From NCBI GenBank assembly GCA_046049705.1, contig JBJOQZ010000031.1, forward strand, positions 1 to 7,501: a stretch of DNA of 7,501 bases, written 5' to 3'. Shown here piece by piece: positions 6,688 through 7,501 of this stretch; the first letter of the stretch is position 1; every line of letters starts with the position of its first letter. The notes below the pieces were generated by a model, which searched no databases, had not been told where the DNA came from, and saw nothing but the letters and a program-made list of their open reading frames with translations. The translations under genes and the position numbers were made by a program. The DNA comes from DALYDD01 sp046049705. GTDB lineage: Bacteria > Patescibacteriota > Minisyncoccia > Phycocordibacterales > CAIZLB01.

Positions 6688-7501
6688 ATGCCCACTCTTA
6701 AAGAATATATTTTGACGTTGCGTACCTATAATCCAGGTATCTCTGATAAAACAATCACACTGTATCTCCTCAAACTTGGAAAGAGGATTGAAGACATTCA
6801 GCTCGCATTTAAAGAGGTTAATCCGATTGATACTGTCGATTCAGTCAATCTGGATAGCTCTGGTACTGCACCTACACCTACACCTACACCTACATCCGCC
6901 ACATCACCAACACCAACACCAACACCAACACCAACACCAACACCAACACCAACACCAACACCTGTATCTATACCTCAGGTTGGAGTCATACAAGGCGCCA
7001 CAGTAGCACCAGGTACACCTTTTGTTCCAACTGTACCAAGCGCAAGCAAAGTGACGGAGACGACTGAAATCGAGATAATGCCCGCTGAACTCTCTTATCA
7101 ATCTCCATCAGAAAAAGGGTCGATACAGTCTCCGGTATTGGAAACACCTCAAATTCACTCTCAACCACAACCACCTGAAAAATCTGTAGTTGCAACACCG
7201 ATTATACCGGCTGCAGTAACGACACAAACAGTACAAACTACCCAAACACCCCAAGCACTCCAAACGCCTCAAACAGAAATTCATCACCAATCTTTTGACC
7301 ATCTTATTCGGCTACAAGATATGATTAAGGATCTTGATGCTCAAGGCGGTGGAGAAAAAGGTCTTGTTATCGAACCTGCCGGCAGTGAAAGTAATCAACC
7401 ATATGTGGGGCTAGAACCAAAAAATCAGCCAGGAAGTTCTATGCAAAGAAAAAAGTTTTCATATGAAGAATTGTTTGGACCTACTCCAAATCCAGTAGTT
7501 G
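6688..7501 (+). CDS. Pro/Thr-rich repeat protein with helical N-terminal module, 5' part only
   Basis: The frame is open from ATG 6688 to the window edge (271 codons, no stop), so the protein is longer than seen. Three parts are visible. Residues 1-43 form a small, likely three-helix module (LKEYILTLRTYNPGISDKT, then LYLLKLGKRIEDIQLAFKEV) resembling the short N-terminal helical units (Ile/Leu, Gly, then E-x-I-x-x-A/AF) that I associate with many Patescibacteria membrane proteins. Residues about 58-200 are a disordered linker with a Thr-Pro ladder (62-92) and a Thr/Gln-rich stretch (178-196). From about 203 a short helix (FDHLIRLQDMIKDLDAQ) and further Gly/Pro-rich sequence lead to RKKFSYEELFGPTP near the edge. 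There is no signal peptide or transmembrane helix in the visible part. I do not recognise the family; envelope, pilus-associated or scaffold roles are all possible. Confidence 0.75.
   Translation, partial: MPTLKEYILTLRTYNPGISDKTITLYLLKLGKRIEDIQLAFKEVNPIDTVDSVNLDSSGTAPTPTPTPTSATSPTPTPTPTPTPTPTPTPTPVSIPQVGVIQGATVAPGTPFVPTVPSASKVTETTEIEIMPAELSYQSPSEKGSIQSPVLETPQIHSQPQPPEKSVVATPIIPAAVTTQTVQTTQTPQALQTPQTEIHHQSFDHLIRLQDMIKDLDAQGGGEKGLVIEPAGSESNQPYVGLEPKNQPGSSMQRKKFSYEELFGPTPNPVV
6871..6894 (+). repeat. (CCTACA)4 hexanucleotide repeat in coding sequence
   Basis: Four perfect tandem copies encode four Pro-Thr pairs (residues 62-69 of the Pro/Thr-rich protein). Twelve bases (TCCGCCACATCA) separate it from the next block, which uses a different proline codon. 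Confidence 0.97.
6907..6960 (+). repeat. (CCAACA)9 hexanucleotide repeat in coding sequence
   Basis: Nine perfect tandem copies (54 bp) encode nine Pro-Thr pairs (residues 74-91). The strand is made only of C and A, so the opposite strand is only G and T. The unit is a multiple of three, so copy-number change by slippage alters linker length without shifting the frame. Confidence 0.97.
7219..7275 (+). repeat. Degenerate CAAAC-rich, Thr/Gln-rich coding stretch
   Basis: Nineteen codons encode an imperfect Thr-Gln-(Thr/Pro) pattern (residues 178-196), with CAAAC-type words recurring at irregular spacing. It extends the low-complexity linker but is not a clean tandem repeat. Confidence 0.6.

Noticed and set aside
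6904..7101. Minus-strand open frame rich in Trp and Cys across the hexanucleotide repeat
   Set aside because: It is the antisense reading of the CCAACA array, whose periodicity prevents stops. The plus-strand frame from 6688 is open for 271 codons with a plausible start and protein composition.

Overview
The window looks like part of a chromosome from a small-genome, AT-leaning bacterium, most plausibly a Patescibacteria (CPR/Parcubacteria-like) lineage. The reasons are short, tightly packed genes, several small single-pass exported proteins of DUF or poorly known families, near absence of Shine-Dalgarno sequences, and a large proline/threonine-rich protein with a short helical N-terminal module. 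No rRNA, tRNA, marker gene or mobile element fixes the taxonomy, so this is an inference.

Layout from left to right. The 3' end of a DUF305 gene (1-207, +) is followed by a UMF1/Atg22-type major facilitator transporter (263-1528, +). This converges on a class II CPD photolyase (1554-3077, -). The photolyase start lies only 33 bp from the start of a second plus-strand cluster, so two promoters sit head to head there. That cluster is a membrane-anchored MliC-like protein (3111-3665), a membrane-anchored staphylococcal-nuclease homologue (3683-4390) and an NRAMP-family metal transporter (4393-5907). Gaps of 17 and 2 bp suggest one operon. It converges on a DUF4230 membrane-anchored protein (5986-6600, -). 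Divergent from that is the 5' part of a long Pro/Thr-rich protein (6688 to the window end, +), which carries two blocks of an in-frame hexanucleotide repeat.

How they may work together. The three-gene operon puts an extracytoplasmic lysozyme-inhibitor-like fold, an extracytoplasmic nuclease with an intact catalytic triad, and a divalent-cation transporter under one promoter. This could be an envelope module that scavenges nucleic acid and metal ions in an epibiont lifestyle, but that is a hypothesis. The photolyase repairs UV damage and appears unrelated in function. 

The most striking regulatory pattern is that all five promoter-proximal starts have a -10-like hexamer ending 7-10 nt before the start codon, three of them with an extended -10 TGn. 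This predicts leaderless or nearly leaderless mRNAs. The one clear Shine-Dalgarno-like site is inside the operon. No convincing intrinsic terminator was found. No stretch over 300 bp lacks a gene.
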